A DNA stretch of 64,000 nt from Pararge aegeria (GCF_905163445.1 NC_053204.1:10313001-10377000), one strand, 5' to 3'. Positions 1-9,880 are shown, counted from the first letter of the stretch. Notes: generated by a model from the sequence alone, not told the origin. Made by a program: numbers and translations.

Positions 1-229
1 GGGGGTTTCAGGGGCGATAAATCCATCTAGCTAGGATTCATTTTTAGAAAATGACAAATGACATTTTATTAGTGTTTTTTTCATTGGAAGTAAAATAACA
101 AAAAGGTGGCGTTTGGGTAGTCCCAATTTAAACTGAAAAATATGACTTCCTGATTGGCGAATAATAATACTGTTTTTTAATTGTGATAATTTTTATAAAA
201 AATATATATTTATTACGAAAGATAAAAAA

Positions 230-327
230 ATGTTTGTCAAAAATCTCATGTATGACTATAGGTGTATACGATGTAGCACTACGCTGCATTCGAAATTTAC
301 GCGGGCGAAGCCGCAGGGCATATCTAG
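230..327 (+). mobile_element. Helitron-like 3' terminus
   Basis: A short GC-rich hairpin (GCGG, loop, CCGC at about 301-314) is followed about 10 nt later by CTAG at 324-327 and then T. This is the hairpin-plus-CTRR layout of a Helitron 3' end. The terminus at 8497-8525 has the same GCGAAG loop. The 5' limit is not resolved, and the start given here is only the nearest sequence that looks continuous. Confidence 0.5.
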
Positions 328-430
328 TGTGTTTATTACACGGGGGTATGATGAGTCGAACGTTATCGTTCCGATCGTCGTTTCAGTCAATGGTCTTCTC
401 GTGAAAAGCTTTGACTAACATCTTAAGAAG

Positions 431-604
431 CTTTCGCTTGGTTGTTGGGTCAGGGGTCGGATACAGAAGGCAGTAGTCCTTGAAACTGCGCGTATTATGA
501 GGAGGTTCCTCACTCTGGAGCCCTGACCGCTGGTTGCTTGGGCATTCAAAAACCCCGCAAGCGGTGGGTGGATGTTTTTTCTTTAAAATTTTTAATAGAG
601 TTTT
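431..604 (+). repeat. GC-rich retroelement-like 3' end
   Basis: A GC-rich segment ends in an A/T-rich run after a small hairpin (CCGC...GCGG around 556-563). It looks like a non-LTR 3' untranslated end. There is no second copy in the window and the family is not identified. Confidence 0.3.
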
Positions 605-609
605 AAATT

Positions 610-735
610 TTTTTTTTGAGCAACGGGGGTAAACTTCCCCTATTCAATGTTCCCGTGCAGGTGGACTCGCCCTTGACAGGTGATGTAATCGGGGGATATA
701 ATCTTTGTCTCCTGCCCGTACTAGCCGGGAGAGCG
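610..735 (-). repeat. Dispersed repeat (GGCAGGAGACAAA type)
   Basis: The block at about 670-718 is the reverse complement of the one at 11425-11500. Both share GGCAGGAGACAAA followed by TTATATCCC and a CCTGACAGG-like motif. It is a dispersed lepidopteran-type repeat of unknown class. Confidence 0.5.
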
Positions 736-748
736 TCTTCTCTCATCA

Positions 749-890
749 TAAATAAATAAATATACTACGACAATACACACATCGCCATCTAGCCCCAAAG
801 TAAGCGGTAGCTTGTGTTATGGGTACTAAGATAGCTGATGAATATTCTTATGAATAATATATATAAGTACATAATACATAATATATATAA
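749..890 (-). mobile_element. SINE-1 copy, 3' half only
   Basis: The (AAAT)n tail is on the left, followed by the conserved TACTACGACAATACACACA and TCGCCATCTAGCCCC segment. The tRNA-like head is missing, so this is a 5'-truncated or degraded minus-strand copy. Confidence 0.85.
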
Positions 891-964
891 TACATTAACA
901 CTATGTAACCATTGTAATTTGTTCTAGTGAATAAAAAAAAAATATAATGTACATGGGGTAATAG

Positions 965-1065
965 ACGTTATAGATCACCAACCCGCAATAGATCAGTATG
1001 GTGGGTCTAAAACCATTTCTCCTAAGGCAGACCAGGTCTTTTTACAGCGGTAGGACGTTAAAAGA
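965..1065 (+). repeat. Degenerate dispersed repeat fragment
   Basis: The text around ATCACCAACCCGCAATAGA and GGTGGGTC resembles the common lepidopteran repeat ending in 'cccagcagtgggac'. The reversed relative is at 39911-39990. The match is weak and the family assignment is from memory. Confidence 0.35.
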
Positions 1066-1069
1066 CTGC

Positions 1070-1325
1070 GAATAAATATACTACGACAATACACACATCG
1101 CCATCTAGCCCCAATTTAAGCGTAACTTGTGTTATGGGTACTAAGATGACTGATGAATATTTTTTATATATAATATACATAAATACTTAGAATATACATA
1201 TAAACACCCAGACACTGAACAACATTCATGCTCATCACACAAACATTTTCCAGTTGTGGGAATCGAACCCCCGGCCTTGGACTCAGAAAGCAGGGTCGCT
1301 GCAAACTGCGCCAATCGGCCGTCGA
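1070..1325 (-). mobile_element. SINE-1, full length
   Basis: tRNA-derived SINE on the minus strand. Head, A box (TGGCGCAGT-like), B box, body with CAGTGTCTGGGTGTTTAT, core AAGCTACGCTTACTTTGGGG-like segment and short AT tail are all present. The B box is mutated to GGGTTCGATTCCC with a C-run change. It transcribes no protein. Mobilisation would depend on a partner LINE, not identified here. Confidence 0.93.
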
Positions 1326-1957
1326 ATGATTATGACTTTGAAAACACATACAGAAACTTACATATTATTAACCGAAATTATATTTCAGAGAGTACGTCTC
1401 TGTGACAGTTTTTAAGAAAACCATAGCTGTAGTGTTTTCTGAAATAAATCAGATATTGCCCTAACATAACATGCAAAAGTAAAATGAAGTGACTCCTGTC
1501 ACTTTATTAGGTACGCGTCGCGTAGCGTAGGTACTATGCACGTGTCGGTCTTTTATCTTCAATAGGGTTGTCACTAATGTCATAAATTCACTTCGAATAT
1601 TCTGAATTAGTGTGTAAATATGTGGAAATATAAATATGTTTCTTTTAATTTAATATTTTTATCAGGGTCTTTTATCCTTATGAAATATACTTATTACCTT
1701 TAACAGTAACACTTTGTATAAATCGGTACACAGTACATATTATAGCTATATAATTGTTTACAATACGCCATAATATCATCTCACGCTAATTTATTATTCA
1801 TTATGTATAATGACGCATCGTTGATCTGTGTACAGACAGATGGTCGCTATAAGACATATATTATTGATGTACATGCCATTTGAATACACTTAATATCGCT
1901 CAAGGATTCGTATATTTTTTGTCTTTTTTTTCAGAACCAATAAAAAAGATTTACTTA
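1326..1957. other. No recognisable feature
   Basis: AT-rich sequence with no credible reading frame, splice pattern or match to another part of the window. Confidence 0.6.
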
Positions 1958-2095
1958 ATTCAAATTCAAAATCATTTTTTTAAGTAGGCCTAATATAAGC
2001 ACTTTTGAAACTTGAAGTCTGTGTATTTGCAGTGACTCTACCATCGGTTCGGAAGGCAGATTCTAGCAAGAAGAAGCCGGCAATCCCAGCAATAT
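1958..2095 (-). mobile_element. LINE-C 3' end fragment
   Basis: Reads, on the minus strand, GGTTCTTCTTGC-like, CCGAACCG, AAGTGCTTATATTAGGCCTACTT, and then an AATTTGAATTTGAA tail. It matches the 3' untranslated end seen best at 40240-40675. Strongly 5'-truncated. Confidence 0.8.
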
Positions 2096-2212
2096 CCAAA
2101 CTTGGGGCTTGTACTGAGAATTTCGAACAGTAAAATCCAATAGTTCCTTGCCCATCCAGGAGTATAACCTAGGACTTCGTGATCCTTATTTCAACATGTG
2201 AACCACTACCGC
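2096..2212 (-). mobile_element. SINE-4-like fragment (tRNA-type head)
   Basis: TTGTACTGAGAATTTC and a later CCTAGGACTTCGTGATC plus 'aaccac' motif recur at 49106-49280, 12440-12610, 6540-6618 and 40750-40815. The repeated 'cctaggacctcgtgatc' block looks like the reverse of a tRNA-like B-box head. Degraded. Confidence 0.5.
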
Positions 2213-2447
2213 AAAACGATTGGCGCAGTGAGCAGCAACCCTGCTTCCTGGAAAATGTTTGTGTGATGATCATAAGTGTTTTTCAGTGTCTGGGTGTTTA
2301 TCTGTATATTATAAGTATTTATGTATATTATTCATAAAAATATTCATCAGTCATCTTAGTACCCATAACACAAGCTACGCTTACTTTGGGGCTAGATGGC
2401 GATGTGTGTGTATTGTCGTAGTATATTTATTTATCTATTTATTTACT
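2213..2447 (+). mobile_element. SINE-1 lacking its B box
   Basis: A normal A-box head jumps from CCCTGCTTCCTGG straight to AAAATGTTTGTGTGATGA. The stretch that should hold GGTTCGATTCC is deleted. The rest of the body and tail are well preserved. Without the B box it should be dead for Pol III transcription. Confidence 0.9.
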
Positions 2448-2591
2448 TTACAATACATAATCATATAAATCAAGTACTGATACAAACTTGAATTGATTTT
2501 TCGTGAGTATCGAGTACCGAGTCTTATGGTTCCATAACTAGTTACGTCGCGATGACAAATGTCAAAACGGGCCTATTACTTTTTTACGACT

Positions 2592-2682
2592 ATAGTACCC
2601 GTAACACAAGCTACGCTTACTTTGGGGTTAGATGGCGATGTGTGTATTATTGCAGTATATTTATTTATATTTATATTAAATC
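2592..2682 (+). mobile_element. SINE-1 3' fragment
   Basis: Only the core from AGTACCCGTAACACAAGC to the ATTT tail is present, 145 bp downstream of another SINE-1 tail. Confidence 0.85.
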
Positions 2683-2776
2683 GATTATTTATCGAGTGGG
2701 AAGAAAGACTTTTGAAGTTCAGCAGCGAAGTACTATCGTCATGCTAATATCTGACGCCAAGCAGCGCTGCCAGCAA

Positions 2777-3145
2777 AAAACTCAAAATTCAATTCAAAAT
2801 CCAAAAATGTTTTATTCATGTAGACCTTATCACAGGCACTTATGTAGCGTTCATACATTTAACATGTTACACTAATGTTAGGGATGGTGATAACTGCATT
2901 CGTTAACTTAAAACTAAAGCTAGGAGGGTTCCAAACACGCCCTGCTCTTAGAACCCACAACAAACTTAAACCAGGTTTGTTTTTGTTATCACCATCTCAC
3001 AGTCTAGTTAATGTTGAGCTATGAAGTAAGAGCAATTCATACCCTGGCGTTTTTATCATGCATGTAATCCTTAATAGTATAATAGGATTTTTCTATAAGC
3101 TTACGTTTTATATAAACTTTGAACTTTTTGAGAGACATCTCAAAT
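2777..3145 (-). mobile_element. LINE-B 3' end
   Basis: Minus-strand copy of the LINE-B C-terminal codons plus 3' UTR. Diagnostic pieces are AAAGTTTATATAAAACGTAA, GTGAGATGGTGATAAC, the GAACCCTCCTAGCTTTAG block and a (TTGAA)-type tail at the left. It corresponds to 58873-59225 of the longest copy. Confidence 0.88.
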
Positions 3146-3687
3146 GCCAGTGTTCTCAGCCACTTGAAGCCTAGGCTTACGCCGAAGGTCGATGGGCAAA
3201 CGACAGCACATTGCAAGACATGTATAAAAGAAACTGTTTGAATTTCGAACTCCCATTTGAAATATAAAAGAAGAAATAAATTCGAATTTAGAACACTTTT
3301 AACCTAGTTTCACACTCACGTTTTAAGTAAAAATTTAACTAGTAATAGGGTTTTTGTAACAAAAGTTAATCCCTTACACTTGTGTAGAACAATCGCTAAG
3401 TGATTGGGTTTCCACTACAAGGCATTAAAATTTCATATCCAATCACTTCCTGCCCGCGCACGAGGGCCCAAACGTAAGCGGTGAGCGGTTAACTGCCCAT
3501 ATTTTATTTTATTTTTAAGTAAGTATTAGTTAAGGTAGTGTTAAGTGATTATTAATTCTTTGATCGTTTACTAAATAGCTTCTTTATTTGTGTATATTTT
3601 ATTTAGCAATAATAATTAATTTCTATAACATTCACCTCAAATTATATTTATAAACAAAAATAACCTATGCACCAAAATTAAATTAAA
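3146..3687. other. No recognisable feature
   Basis: AT-rich. A small piece near 3165-3200 (CTAGGCTTACGCCGAAGG) may be a worn repeat. No supported gene. Confidence 0.55.
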
Positions 3688-3743
3688 TTAAATCTAAAAC
3701 GTCTTCGAAACCACCGCTGCGAGGCACATTACCAAACTAAGTC

Positions 3744-4262
3744 TTAATTTTGTCAGTCTCCGGTTGCCGTATGACAACAAGCTTGAGATTCCCTTATCTC
3801 GCTCTCAGCGCTATAACGAGTCATTCACTGTTAAAGCTGTAACATTGTGGAACTTGCTCCCCTGGGAAATACGTCATTCCGAAAGCATTCACGTGTTTAA
3901 ACATTGCTTAAAAAATTATTACTTATTTATGTAATTGAGTATTATGTAAGTTTATAATAGCATAAATATCTATTATAGTATATATAAATTTATATCGGTA
4001 TTTGTGTAGTTAATATGTAAATGTAGTATGAATGTTCAAGTAAGTTTTTTTTTGTAACATACTTTATGCACCATCCACTATCCACTTTTTTATCCACTTC
4101 GTACGCTCAGGTTGCCTTTAAAAGATCACTTTTACTGATATGGCCGCCTTTGCACCCTAGCACTAAGTACTATTACTGTTTTCATTGTATTTTCCTATTG
4201 TGTTGTGTTGTAATAAAGTTTTTCTATTCTATTCTATTCTATTCTATTCTATTCTATTCTTT
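3744..4262 (+). mobile_element. LINE-E 3' end with (ATTCT)n tail
   Basis: The segment encodes a reverse-transcriptase C-terminus reading RLPYDNKLEIPLSRSQRYNE then VTLWNLLPWEIRHSES, stopping at about 3933. About 300 bp of 3' UTR follow, with a worn copy of the family hairpin (GATCACTTTTACTGAT), a GTAATAAAG polyadenylation-like signal and a pentanucleotide tail. It lies inside LINE-D. Confidence 0.85.
4221..4261 (+). repeat. (TTCTA)n microsatellite
   Basis: Seven perfect TTCTA-type units directly after the AATAAA-like signal of LINE-E. This is probably the element's own tail, expanded. Confidence 0.9.
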
Positions 4263-4311
4263 AGCCACGGTAACTGTCAGCTCTAGAAACACCGTTAGAC
4301 TCGATAACTCA

Positions 4312-4985
4312 TTGACTATGGTGATGCATGTTATCTTGACTTATCGCAGGATCTCCTTAATAAGCTCGATAGGCTGCAGAACCTTTGCATCCGCTTTATC
4401 TTTGGCTTGCGAAAGTTCGACCGCATATCTCAGTTCCGCGCTGAACTAAAATGGTTGTCGGTCGGTCAGCGGAGAGAGATGCACGCCTTGTCTCTATTGT
4501 ATCGTATCCTGTTTCTTCCTCAGACTCCGCCATATTTCAAAGAACGTTTTACCTTTTTTGATAATAACAGGCTACGTTCCTGCACCGACAGCAAACTACA
4601 GGTTCCGTACAGTCGCACGAAATATTATAGTAATTCTTTTACAGTTAATTGTGTCAGACTCTGGAATTCCCTACCTGATGACATAGTCAGGCAAAATCCT
4701 TGCCTCTTTTTAAAAGTCGTTTGAAAAACTATTTTTTATGTATGTAGCGTTAAAGTATGTAGTTTATTATATTTATATGTATGAACAATATATATTATAT
4801 ATAATAATTATATGTTTAGTATTAGAATTTATACCATGTATGTAGTTTAGTTTGCAATATTTTTATGTAGGTAGAAATTTTTATTGCCGCACACACCCGT
4901 TCCTTACAAAAACTACTATCGCCAAAGATTGTCTGGGAGAGATCGCTTTAGCGATAAGACCGCCATTGCACACCTAAACTAGAAA
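4312..4985 (+). pseudogene. Second LINE-E, RT C-terminus plus 3' UTR
   Basis: After one frame change the product reads DLLNKLDRLQNLCIRFIFGL, LKWLSVGQRREMHALSLLYR and NCVRLWNSLPDDIVRQNP, stopping near 4724. This is the conserved tail of CR1/jockey-group reverse transcriptases downstream of the polymerase domain. The UTR keeps the hairpin AGATCGCTTTAGCGATAAGA (about 4940-4960) and GACCGCC, but the poly(A)-signal end is lost. Inserted in LINE-D. Confidence 0.8.
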
Positions 4986-5408
4986 GACCATTCCATAGAA
5001 AGAGCTCGTAGGGACTCCATACGGTCCCAAAGTCTTCAAGAGGCACAAAATTGAAACTGCTGTTAAGGTTTTCATGTTTGCACCTCCTGGCCTGCTCGGA
5101 ACTGGTAGCAGCTGCACCCACCATTGACTTGGTTACCTGGATACGTGATCCAGTTAGAGTATCGATATACTTGGCAGACAAGCGACCTTCCCAGTCTGCA
5201 TAGATCGAGCGTCATACCATCTGGTCTCTTGCCATCGCTCGTGCCATCCAATGGGTTCTAATACAGCTGGCACGTGAGCGGTAGCGAGAGATCGTCGGAT
5301 GATGTCGTTGAGCATGCTATACTTCGCTACCTATTGAGGTATCTACTTAAACAATTGATGCGATGAAGATACTCATCTCTCTCGAATCTTTGCGCCGTAT
5401 GAGTCTCT

Positions 5409-5598
5409 CAGTGGCGTGCATAGAGGACATGCACAGGGTATGCAAATGATTAAAAATGAAGAAAATCTTCAGTACGAGTTATAAATACTTAAGAGTAGGC
5501 TTTTTATAACTACAATGCCTATCCTTAAGTTTTTTATAACTCTTACTGGAGATTTTCTTCATTTTATATCATCTGCATACCCTGTGCATACCCTGTCA
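5409..5598. mobile_element. hAT-like foldback MITE
   Basis: Starts CAGTGGCGTGCATAGAGG, as do the elements at 17099 and 17501. The two halves fold on each other: ATGCACAGGGTATGCA pairs with TGCATACCCTGTGCAT, and AAAATGAAGAAAATCT pairs with AGATTTTCTTCATTTT. The right terminus (CGCCACTG) is lost, so no target duplication is visible. Confidence 0.75.
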
Positions 5599-5604
5599 GC
5601 GAGG

Positions 5605-5725
5605 CTTAAAATGGCTAATCTAACGTAACGTACGACACCCACGTGTGGCTCCCATCTTCCCCACGGGCGTCGTACAGGTGACTAAGGGAGGTTGTAACTA
5701 TATTCCGATCTGCTGTTACAGCAGG
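5605..5725 (+). repeat. Dispersed repeat fragment (GGAGG...TTCCGATCTG)
   Basis: CGTACAGGTGACTAAGGGAGG then ATATTCCGATCTG lines up with the flanks of the 28486-28845 insertion (CGTACGAGACTGCAGGAGG, TATTTTGATCTG) and with 45925-45985. Class unknown. Confidence 0.45.
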
Positions 5726-5734
5726 CAAGAAATG

Positions 5735-5960
5735 ATTATCCACACTAATATTACAAATGCGAAAGTGTGTTTGTAAGTTGTTCGTCCTTACTTAACGCCA
5801 TAACTAAGCAACCAATCGATTTGATTTTTGGCACAGATTTAGTTGTTCCCACAGAACTATTAAAAAACTTTAATAAACTCGGATTCAGAACGCGAGTAAA
5901 AGCTACTATAACAGAATTAAAAAAAATCCGCGTGGTGTATTTTAGTGTTCTCTCACATCC
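5735..5960 (-). repeat. Lep1-like element fragment
   Basis: Contains CTAATATTACAAATGCGAAA at the left, then a 'cgccataactaagcaaccaatcgat' style segment ending in TTTTTGGCACAGA. These are the hallmarks of the common lepidopteran repeat whose other end is CTAGCTGTTGCCCGCGAC. The link to the described Helitron-like Lep1 group is from memory. Confidence 0.55.
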
Positions 5961-6194
5961 GCTCATACGCGAACTGTAATATCTCGTGACTTGGGCCAAA
6001 CACTCCACTCCCAGAAGTCGTGTGTAACAGTTTAATTGACTTGCTCCGTTGAAAGAGACTTTAATCAGCCAATTCAATTACCCCCCACCGAAATGAGGTA
6101 AACAAATCCGTGCATCGTCGGAACGTTTTGTACTTATTAATGTCATGTGGAACGTAATTTACATTTTGTTTACATTTCTGCGTTTCAACCATTG

Positions 6195-6618
6195 AGCATT
6201 AATGTATTACGTGCTAGAGCAGTCGTGGTCATCATCATCAACGGCTTATGCTTACCAGCCCTCGGCTGCACTTAGGGGCTCTCCCAGCGGGGGGTTCCCC
6301 ATAATCACCACAGAGGACTTTACGGGACGAAATCTCAACATCCACGGTCCATTAACGTCCCCGTCTCTTCGCTCGTCATTTAAGCAGCATGGAGACCCCA
6401 CCATGTTGCTCGAATGCGGGTTGGTGGGCCTTAACGACTATTACCACAATTAAGTGATTATTACCGGGACCTATTTTCGACACCGTCATTTTCATAACTT
6501 TGGGACGCTATTATACCAATAAAAACACAATACCTATACCCGGGTGTCGATCCCAGGACCTCGTGATACGTAGTTAAAGTTTAAACATGCTTACTACCAG
6601 ACCAACGAAGCAGTTGAA
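6195..6618 (-). repeat. SINE-4-type degraded repeat
   Basis: TTGGTGGGCCTTAACGACTA and later ATCCCAGGACCTCGTGAT plus CAACGAAGCAG are shared in type with 12440-12610 and 49106-49280. No coding potential. Confidence 0.45.
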
Positions 6619-6694
6619 GCAGCGATTTTTAATAGGCTCATAAATAAGCCTATAAAAAGTATAAGCATTAATCTCTCAATTAGTATTGAATACG

Positions 6695-7145
6695 TTTAAA
6701 GTTTAGATAAAACGTAAGCTTATAGAAAAATTCTTTATTCTAAAACGTTACGAAAACGCTAAAAAAAGATTTGGTATGAATTGCTTTAAATCAAATATCA
6801 TAACTGAATATTAATTACTTAACAAAAACACTACGACAATACACACATCGCCATCTAGCCCCAATGTTAGCGTAGCTTGTGTAATGGGTACTAAGATGGC
6901 TAATATTTTCATGAATAATATACATAAATACCTATAATGTTCAGATAAACACCCAGACACTGAAAAACATTCATGTTCATTACACTAACATTTTCCAGTT
7001 GAGGGAATCGAACCCACAGCATTGGACTCAGAAAGCATGGTCGGCGCCCAATAGGCCGTCAAATTAACTGTGAGATAGTGATAAAAGAACCAGTTAGCTT
7101 TGGAATCCTTCTTGCTTTAGATTTAACGAATGTAATCACCATCAC
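6695..7145 (+). mobile_element. LINE-B 3' end, interrupted by SINE-1
   Basis: AAAACGTAAGCTTATAGAAA to the worn 'ggtatgaattgctt' is at 6700-6790. The matching GTGAGATAGTGATAA and TAATCACCATCACTTC block is at 7070-7145. A minus-strand SINE-1 (6829-7066) lies between them. Confidence 0.7.
6829..7066 (-). mobile_element. SINE-1 inside LINE-B
   Basis: Complete from the core to the head (GACGGCC reversed at the right end). The AT tail is nearly absent and the A box is damaged (GCGCCCAATAGG). Nested in the LINE-B fragment, so younger than it. Confidence 0.9.
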
Positions 7146-7877
7146 TTCAATAATATAAATATATAATACAGTTCATGAAGTATGGAATTTCTTACAAACT
7201 ACATTTGTCCAGATGTCTGCAGTTAAAACAATGGTAAGAATCAAATCAACTTATGATTTAAAACTACAAACAATTTTGACCTTAATTTACTTCAAGCAGC
7301 GTGTTTCGTCGAAGCCCTCCTCACTGACACACAGACATACACTTGCATCCCAGTGGACCGCAAAGCGTAGCGCAAATACTTTGCAACGTCGTCTCTAGGG
7401 CTCGGTGGATACATTATTACTCAGAGGTTTAACCTTTTTAATTAAAATATTAAAATTTAATTTTAAATCGTCGGAAGTTAATTATGCTAGAATCCATACA
7501 GTATTATTTTAATAATGTTGACGTTCTTTTTCAGAATTATAATAGGTTAATATTTTAAGAACGTCAAATTATGCAATATATCATGTAATTTTAAAGTAAT
7601 ACTGATTTATGCGATGGTAGTAAACCCCCTTGGGCAAACAAATCACCTTCCATTTTCTATACAGCTAGGAGAGTTGAAAGCAAACTTATTTGACAGCATT
7701 TAACGCAGCAAATAACTACTAAGCAGAAATGAATAACTACGTAATTGCAATAAACATTTCTTAAGGCGTTTGTAAACACTTTAAAACAAGAGAGAACTTT
7801 CCATTAGGTGAGATTGTAGGCAAGGGCAAGAATTAAAACAACAAAAAATCTGTAGATATGATGATACTTTTCATTCT
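7146..7877. other. No gene; one small hairpin
   Basis: Nothing recognisable except a 9-bp inverted repeat GACGTTCTT (7520-7528) / AAGAACGTC (7557-7565). Confidence 0.55.
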
Positions 7878-8036
7878 GACGGCCGATTGGCGCAGTTTGT
7901 TGCGGTCCTGCTTTCTGAGTCCAAGGCCATGGGTTCGAGCCCACAACTGGAAAATGTTTGTGTGAGGAACATGAAAGTTTTTCAGTGTCTGGGTGTTTGT
8001 ATGTATATTGTAAGTATTTATGTATAGTATAGTATA
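7878..8036 (+). mobile_element. SINE-1, 5' part of a split copy
   Basis: Head, A box, B box (GGGTTCGAGCCC, one change) and body up to 'taagtatttatgtata'. The remainder resumes at 8527 after a Helitron-like insertion. Confidence 0.9.
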
Positions 8037-8525
8037 TATAAATATATATACTACTAGAGCACGGGTGTGGAGCTTAGCGCAGCCCGCCGCAACGGCTGCC
8101 TTACTGTGTAGAAACTGTGTGTAATCTATCTTCTATATATATATACAAAAGAGAAAGTGTGTGGGTATGTTCCGTATAGGCTCTGAAACGGCTAGTCTGA
8201 TTTCAATGTAATTTTCATGGAATCTCTGGATTGACCTGGCGAGTAATCCTGTAAAGTTTGGTGACGATCGGAGCACTCCTATTTTTGAACTGTCAAACCG
8301 TCAAATACAGCTTTTATTTACTTGATGATATTCTATTGTTGGGTGTACATGGGAGTAGATAATGATCTTCACCCGCTCGAGAAGAGAATAGAAGAGAATG
8401 AATACGGAGAGAAATAAATGATTTAATATATTATGAGACTTAAATTAAAAATTTAATGATGTAAGTTTATTGTTTAAATAAAATAAAACAAAATCTAGCC
8501 CGGCGAAGCGGGCTGGGTACGCTAG
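8037..8525 (+). mobile_element. Helitron-like element inserted in SINE-1
   Basis: The right end is diagnostic: stem AGCCCG (8497-8502) / CGGGCT (8509-8514), then 7 nt, then CTAG (8522-8525) followed by host T. The host resumes with AATTCATAAA exactly where SINE-1 should continue. No Rep or helicase coding sequence is present, so it is non-autonomous. The left boundary lies in an AT-rich run near 8037-8055 and is approximate. Confidence 0.75.
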
Positions 8526-8526
8526 T

Positions 8527-8622
8527 AATTCATAAAAAATATTCATCAGTCATCTTAGTACCCATACAAGCTTCGCTTACTTTGTGGCGATGTTTGTATT
8601 GTAGTAATATATTTATTTATTC
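8527..8622 (+). mobile_element. SINE-1, 3' part of a split copy
   Basis: Continues ATTCATAAAAAATATTCATC through the core to the ATTT tail. Together with 7878-8036 it makes one complete SINE-1. Confidence 0.9.
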
Positions 8623-8983
8623 CAGAAAAGCTTTCGGAAATTGCTTGTTATATCTATTGCATACAACGTATTGAAGTTTATATTGAATGTAATTTTCCTT
8701 AAAAGCCTGTTTAATTCACGTGTGAATCGAGCACTAATTGGACATGAGTGCATATTCTATGATCACATTAAAACCACCCCTCAGCGGTGTGATAGCCCTA
8801 ATTGCGTTTCAAATCCATTAATGCGAGCGATCATATTTTGTAATACGATTATCTTCAAAATAGATGAGAATTTAAATAACATACATGTCCGAGTCAGATA
8901 GAGTTTTTTGTACCATATTAGGAAAAGTATCACTGCGAGCCACTGTACCTATCCCTTGCCGTACCTCTGGGTGTACGGTAGAC
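8623..8983. other. No recognisable feature
   Basis: AT-rich, with no match elsewhere in the window and no credible frame. Confidence 0.55.
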
Positions 8984-9240
8984 AAATAAATAAATATACT
9001 AGGACAATACACACATCGCCATCTAGCCCCAAAGTAAGCGTAGCTTGTGTTATAGGCAATAAGATGACTGATGAATATTTTTATGAATAATAAACATGAA
9101 TACTTATAATTTACAGATAAACATCCAGGCATTGAAAAACATTCATGTTCATCAAACAAACATGTTCCAGTTGAGGGAATCGAACCCACGGCCTTAGACT
9201 CGGAAAGCAGGGTTGCTGCCCACTGCGTCAGCCGGCCGTC
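8984..9240 (-). mobile_element. SINE-1, full length
   Basis: Tail (AAAT)n at the left, head GACGGCCGGC reversed at the right, all internal blocks present. The B box is intact. Confidence 0.93.
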
Positions 9241-9344
9241 AATATTACAAAGTTAAAAGACTATGTGAAGCGACCGTAGTGCTGTGCCTATTCGCGGATC
9301 TGCAGTGAAAAACGTGCAGGTTTCCTCAAGACGTATTCCCTCGA

Positions 9345-9511
9345 AGTTTTTTTTTACCCCCTACAAGTTAGCCCTTGACTGCGATCACACCTGGTTGTAA
9401 GTGATGATGCAGTCTGAGATGGTAGAGGGCTAACCTGTTAGGGAATATGTTAATTATTGGTTTCCACGCGTCTTCGCACCAGAACAATAAATCGCTTAGC
9501 GGCACGTCTTT
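9345..9511 (-). mobile_element. SINE-3, 3' part
   Basis: A poly-T/TTTTTACC edge, then CAAGTTAGCCCTTGACTGC, CACACCTGGTTGTAAGTGAT and AATCGCTTAGCGGCACGTC. This is the minus-strand 3' portion of SINE-3. The 5' portion resumes at 9781 after a SINE-1. Confidence 0.8.
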
Positions 9512-9780
9512 GACGGCCGAGTGGCGCAGTGGGCAGCGACCCTGCTTGCTGAGTCCAAGGTTGTGTTTCGATTATCACAACTGGAAAATGTTTGTGTGAT
9601 GAACATGAATGTTTTTCAGTGTCTGGCTGTTTATCTGTATATTATAAGTATTTATGTGTATTATATTCATAAAAAAATATTCATCAGCTATCTCAGTACC
9701 CATAACACAAGCTACGCTTACTTTGGGGCTAAATAGCGATGTGTGTATTGTCGTAGTATATTTATTTATTTATTTATTTG
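9512..9780 (+). mobile_element. SINE-1 inserted in SINE-3
   Basis: Complete plus-strand copy with a four-unit (ATTT) tail. SINE-3 sequence flanks it on both sides, with TTTG repeated at both junctions (possible short target duplication). Confidence 0.92.
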
Positions 9781-9880
9781 TCGGTACGGGAGGTAACTTG
9801 TCACGGCCAAAGCTTCTCACCAGACCAGACCAGAGAAAATTCAGAACTTATAAATTCCTGAATTGCCTCTGCCGCGTATC
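9781..9880 (-). mobile_element. SINE-3, 5' part
   Basis: GGTAACTTGTCACGGCCAAA then CACCAGACCAGACCAGAG and AATTCAGAACTTATAAATTCC. This matches the reverse of 63660-63725 and continues the SINE-3 interrupted at 9511. Confidence 0.8.

Larger units (their letters stand above)
3688..5260 (-). pseudogene. LINE-D reverse-transcriptase C-terminus, split by two LINE-E insertions
   Basis: Pieces at 3688-3743, 4263-4311 and about 4986-5260 line up, in order, with the continuous LINE-D copies at 13083, 42845 and 58148. The shared protein C-terminus contains FVPFGVETLGPWGPEA-like and RAGSYLGQR-like segments, usually found at the end of invertebrate retroelement proteins. That family attribution is from memory. 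Here the protein is broken (for example PLEDFGTV in place of PFGVETLG), has an internal deletion between 3730 and 3735, and is interrupted twice by plus-strand LINE-E tails. It is a nonfunctional relic. Confidence 0.75.

Noticed and set aside
5767..6077. Overlapping frames at 5767-5979 (plus) and 5751-6077 (minus)
   Set aside because: They lie over a Lep1-like repeat and show no conserved protein motif.
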